In this document: piece after piece, positions 61,349 through 64,000 of the stretch | Layout of the letters: every line of letters begins with the position of its first letter | Numbering within the stretch: the stretch's first letter is position 1 | Assembly: GCF_001422735.1 (NCBI RefSeq) | Contig: NZ_LMLZ01000002.1 | Coordinates: 62,001-126,000, forward strand | From: Acidovorax sp. Leaf78 | GTDB taxonomy: Bacteria; Pseudomonadota; Gammaproteobacteria; Burkholderiales; Burkholderiaceae_C | Direction: 5' to 3' | Length of the DNA stretch: 64,000 nt | The notes under the pieces: model-generated | What the model was told of the DNA's origin: nothing | The model's input: the letters and a program-made list of their open reading frames with translations, nothing else | Database searches by the model: none | Translations under genes and position numbers: made by a program

Positions 61349-63602
61349 GCATGGCCTCCGCATCCATTGCTTGGACCAAGTCGCCAATCATCGCGTCATA
61401 GTTGGATTTGGACTCCGAGCGTGTCTTCGCCGTTCCGCGCACTTCACCCACCAGTTGACCAGCAAACTCATTTTCGATTGCACGAGCTTCACGGATTGTG
61501 GGAGTGAGTCCACGCGCGCGTTGACGTGCAGCGCGCGTCTCCTCAACGGCTTGGTTGCGGATAGACTCCATGCGGTAGTAGCCAAGCACCGCCTCATGCA
61601 CTCGTTGGTGTTCGACGTCGGCAGCCTTGAGTTTTTGGAACGCAAATGCGTCAACCATCTCGTCATGGGTGAGCGCGGGATCGGCCCGGGAATGGTCGGA
61701 GATGGTGAGATCGATCAGGCCATTTCCGCTTTCGTATGGAGTCCAGATGCGTGAAACAGAGCCTGGGTAGTACTGGGCCGGGATTTCCCAACTGCCCCGG
61801 ACTGACCGTGCACGGGTTGTCCATTGCTCAGTTTCTACGATCGGCGCGCTGTAGCGATTCGTGCGAAAGACGACACCGTTTCGAGTGACGCGTGCATCGC
61901 CAGCTGGGAGCAGCTGTGTGATCAAGTCTGCTTGCGACTGCGCGCGAGAGAAGCCAATTCCCATCTCATGCCCCCAACGCCACAGCCCCGCTGGACTGGG
62001 GAACACACCTTGCGCGATCATGTGTGCATCCAAGCGCTTGCTTCTGTCTGCAGTCAGGTTGTAGATGTAGAAGCACTCATGGAGAAACTGCATGTACTGA
62101 CGTACGGACATCGTGGCTGCAGCTGGGTTAGATCGGCGCAAGTCGTACTCTTTGCGTCGGGCATCCATCGCGCCTGGAATGAAGTGGTACTGCACGTTCT
62201 TCATGATGCGGTTCATAACCTCCACGATGCCTTTCAGATCGGGGCGGAAGGGCGCGGTGTAGCTGAGAGTGGTGAGCAGTTTCATGCCCGCAGCCTTTGC
62301 CAGTTTCGACAAATATTCACCTCGATCGCAGAGCAGTCTTGCTGGCAGGGTAGGGGCCGGGAACAGCGACTGGCGCATGTCGTATCCCCAAAGATCGCTT
62401 AGCAGGTTGGACGATGCGACTGTGTTGAAAATGGCGACTTGCGCAGTGTCCCAACTGGGCCCTGTGAGACAGACATAGAAGCCCACGACAGCCGTGGAGA
62501 ACACGTCCACGATGACATACACGATGGGGCGTCCGATGATCCAGTTGGGATCGATTGAAGATCGCAAGTACACGTCCCCGATGGTGGAGTCGATGGCGTA
62601 CATCAGCCCCGGTCCTTCAGATCCCTCCCAGCTGTAGCCTGACAAGCCGCGGAGTGCGCGTTCGAAATGACCGTTGCTGGTCTTTTCGCGGATTCGGTAG
62701 ATCTCCTCGATGTCTTCCGTCAGAACTCGCTTCACTTGTTGGTAGTTGGGGTACTGGCCCTTCTCAAGCTCGATTGCAACGATGTTTCCGTTGTCGTCAA
62801 AGCGCATCGCCGTGGTGAACTGGCTGGCGATGATGCGTTTATGGCGCTCCGGCATCGAAGGCTTTGGCGTTGCGATGCTTTTGTCTGCCATCATTATTTT
62901 TGCGCGCCAGACTGTGCTCATCCCTGGCTGAACTGGTTCACCCCAGCATCCGTAAAGCAGTTTGGAGAGTCGCTGCGCAAATGTCTTTCTGCCAGCTTTC
63001 TTTCTGGTGCTGCTGGCCGACAGATCGCGTCGTTTGCCTGGAGCACCGCATTTGTCCCAACGACTGCGGAGACTTACGCTAGTAAGACCAAAAGTGCACA
63101 GAATGGACCACAGTTTGTAGACGTACGACTTGCTGACTTTGTGCCGTTGCGCCGTTTCGCTCACTAGGTGGCCCAGATTTCCGTGAATCAGGATGGATTC
63201 CTTGAGTGTCTCGTTGTCCAGGAACTGCTCCATCACCCTGCAGCGCTGGTCGAAAGCACTTTGCGCGCTTGGTTGATCAATCGGTTTGTAGTACAGACCG
63301 GGAAGCTCAAGGCTAATGGGGATCAGCTCGTGTGACTCTATGAGTTCTATGAGATCTTTCCGAGAAACTGCGCATAAGGTGCCAACTAACGATTTCTGGG
63401 GGATTCTTTTTTTCCGCTTCAGCTTCTGTTCTTCGATGCGAGCTCTACCTCCTCGAACCTTTGTTCGCGGGGACTCTTGCTTGATCAAAACGCAGTAGGT
63501 GATGCCTGTGGAGGAATCATCCACGACGATCCGAAAGATGCCTTCGGGTAGTCCCAGCGCCTCCGCGGTCAACTTGAACGATTGGTTGTGCATCAAATGC
63601 AT
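61341..63602 (-). CDS. tnsB: TnsB-type DDE transposase
   Basis: A 753-aa Mu/Tn7-family transposase. The catalytic triad is Asp338 (MYAIDSTIGD), Asp426 (LLCDRGEYLS) and Glu461 (KGIVEVMNRI). N-terminal HTH domains (~120-175, VSETAQRHKVSKSYVYKLW) should bind the TAAAGTCGTAAAC end repeats, and a basic C-terminal tail contacts TnsC. Start may be 63602 or the ATG at 63593, which overlaps the tnsA stop as TGATG. Confidence 0.92.
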   Translation of the reverse strand: MHLMHNQSFKLTAEALGLPEGIFRIVVDDSSTGITYCVLIKQESPRTKVRGGRARIEEQKLKRKKRIPQKSLVGTLCAVSRKDLIELIESHELIPISLELPGLYYKPIDQPSAQSAFDQRCRVMEQFLDNETLKESILIHGNLGHLVSETAQRHKVSKSYVYKLWSILCTFGLTSVSLRSRWDKCGAPGKRRDLSASSTRKKAGRKTFAQRLSKLLYGCWGEPVQPGMSTVWRAKIMMADKSIATPKPSMPERHKRIIASQFTTAMRFDDNGNIVAIELEKGQYPNYQQVKRVLTEDIEEIYRIREKTSNGHFERALRGLSGYSWEGSEGPGLMYAIDSTIGDVYLRSSIDPNWIIGRPIVYVIVDVFSTAVVGFYVCLTGPSWDTAQVAIFNTVASSNLLSDLWGYDMRQSLFPAPTLPARLLCDRGEYLSKLAKAAGMKLLTTLSYTAPFRPDLKGIVEVMNRIMKNVQYHFIPGAMDARRKEYDLRRSNPAAATMSVRQYMQFLHECFYIYNLTADRSKRLDAHMIAQGVFPSPAGLWRWGHEMGIGFSRAQSQADLITQLLPAGDARVTRNGVVFRTNRYSAPIVETEQWTTRARSVRGSWEIPAQYYPGSVSRIWTPYESGNGLIDLTISDHSRADPALTHDEMVDAFAFQKLKAADVEHQRVHEAVLGYYRMESIRNQAVEETRAARQRARGLTPTIREARAIENEFAGQLVGEVRGTAKTRSESKSNYDAMIGDLVQAMDAEAMHD

Positions 63603-64000
63603 GCCGACCTCCGCGCCAAGATGGGGTTGAGGGACACGAATTCTTTCTGCGAGATCAAGGTCAGTGGGTGGTGAGGCCTCCAGCCGCGGCGCAAATCTAC
63701 AGGTAGCAATCCGCGCCAGATCGACTGCCAGAGCGCCCGCTGCGCTTGATGGCGATGGCTCTCCCCGCCAAAGCGGTCAGTCAGATGATTGATGACGTCA
63801 GAGTAGGGATGCCAAGGCGCCGAGCGCACCACTGTGCATGCTGTTTGGATGTCCGTAGTCACTGCTGGCTCATCAAATCCCCACGGCGAGCTGCGACGCA
63901 GGGTGAGTCCTACACTTTTCTCGTACTGCTCTGGCGTGATGAGCAGCCAGTCAACGTTACGGATATTCCAATACGTTTTCTCCAAGCGGAGCAGCTCTTT
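63593..64000 (-). CDS. tnsA: TnsA endonuclease, C-terminal part (cut by window edge)
   Basis: 135 codons are visible and the frame continues past the window. KELLRLEKTYWNIRNVDW near the edge matches the junction between the TnsA nuclease domain and its C-terminal helical domain. The catalytic Glu/Asp/Lys of the nuclease are outside the window. With TnsB it makes the element cut-and-paste rather than copy-in. Its presence distinguishes this from Tn5053-type and Cas12k-type elements, which lack tnsA. Confidence 0.85.
   Translation of the reverse strand, partial: KELLRLEKTYWNIRNVDWLLITPEQYEKSVGLTLRRSSPWGFDEPAVTTDIQTACTVVRSAPWHPYSDVINHLTDRFGGESHRHQAQRALWQSIWRGLLPVDLRRGWRPHHPLTLISQKEFVSLNPILARRSACI

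Larger units (their letters stand above)
45777..64000. mobile_element. Tn7-like transposon in attTn7 (far end outside window)
   Basis: The element starts downstream of glmS, probably at the TGT of 45777-45779 (exact end unproven). It contains tnsA-tnsB-tnsC, tnsD and a second tniQ, and continues past the window. The cargo between the end and tnsD (46.4-56.1 kb) is defence-type. The tns genes lie at the glmS-distal side, opposite to canonical Tn7, where tnsA is next to the glmS-proximal right end. GC and codon use are lower in the tns genes than in the host backbone. Confidence 0.9.

Noticed and set aside
56552-64000. CRISPR-associated transposon (two TniQ proteins)
   Set aside because: No cas6/7/8, cas5 or cas12k gene and no repeat-spacer array in the window, and TnsD fully explains the insertion site. 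Sequence beyond 64 kb was not available.

Overview
The window looks like a chromosome segment of a beta-proteobacterium of the family Comamonadaceae, most likely Acidovorax or a close relative. The grounds are high GC with strongly G/C-ending codons, a SAH riboswitch in front of ahcY, Burkholderiales-type versions of tlyA, prfC and the M23 endopeptidase, and a short dispersed repeat (TTTGCTAT...ATAGCTGCTNGCGCTTG...CAAGCGGTAGCNGCTATTTTTNAT) in many intergenic gaps. No rRNA, tRNA or CRISPR array was seen.

Layout. 1-7.2 kb: the end of a NYN/LOTUS-type protein, then a sugar-uptake locus (PfkB kinase divergent from an FrcBCA-like ABC transporter, a RbsD/FucU mutarotase and a ROK regulator). 7.4-15.9 kb: a HAD phosphatase and a surface-glycan cassette (GT-C transferase, polyprenyl-phosphate GT2, EamA-type carrier, acyltransferase-3/GT-C fusion) downstream of prfC. 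16.1-20.5 kb: SAH riboswitch, ahcY, tlyA, metF (methyl cycle) and an RlpA-like protein. 20.7-32.8 kb: housekeeping genes (rlmJ, Ser/Thr kinase, rplM-rpsI, bactofilin, erpA, MFS exporter, anmK, M23 endopeptidase, tyrS). 33-45.8 kb: regulators and envelope genes (LysR, two DUF2917 proteins, TetR/fabF, BLUF photoreceptor/Crp-Fnr, glmU, histidine kinase, MASE2-GGDEF cyclase, Lrp/AsnC, glmS).

45.8-64.0 kb: a Tn7-like transposon inserted just after the glmS stop codon, in attTn7. Its glmS-proximal end carries three TnsB-type sites (TAAAGTCGTAAAC). The far end lies beyond the window, where tnsA is cut by the edge. The transposition genes are tnsA-tnsB-tnsC on the minus strand, and tnsD, a small HTH gene and a second tniQ on the plus strand. 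The tniQ and tnsC 3' ends overlap.

The cargo appears to be antiphage. Eight collinear minus-strand genes run from 55.07 to 47.04 kb: a sigma-factor-like protein, a 213-aa unknown, a large ImmA/IrrE(M78)-UvrD helicase fusion with a C-terminal cysteine cluster, then a four-gene ubiquitin-like conjugation operon matching Bil (BilA Ubl, BilB E2, BilC JAMM protease, BilD E1), then a small two-helix membrane protein. A restriction-endonuclease-fold protein and an AbiV/HEPN-type protein flank the block. Bil is a described defence system. The sigma / 213-aa / M78-UvrD module and the terminal membrane protein are the parts I do not recognise as described, and they are the best candidates for a new system. 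One possibility is that they form a proteolysis-controlled switch or helicase effector wired to Bil.
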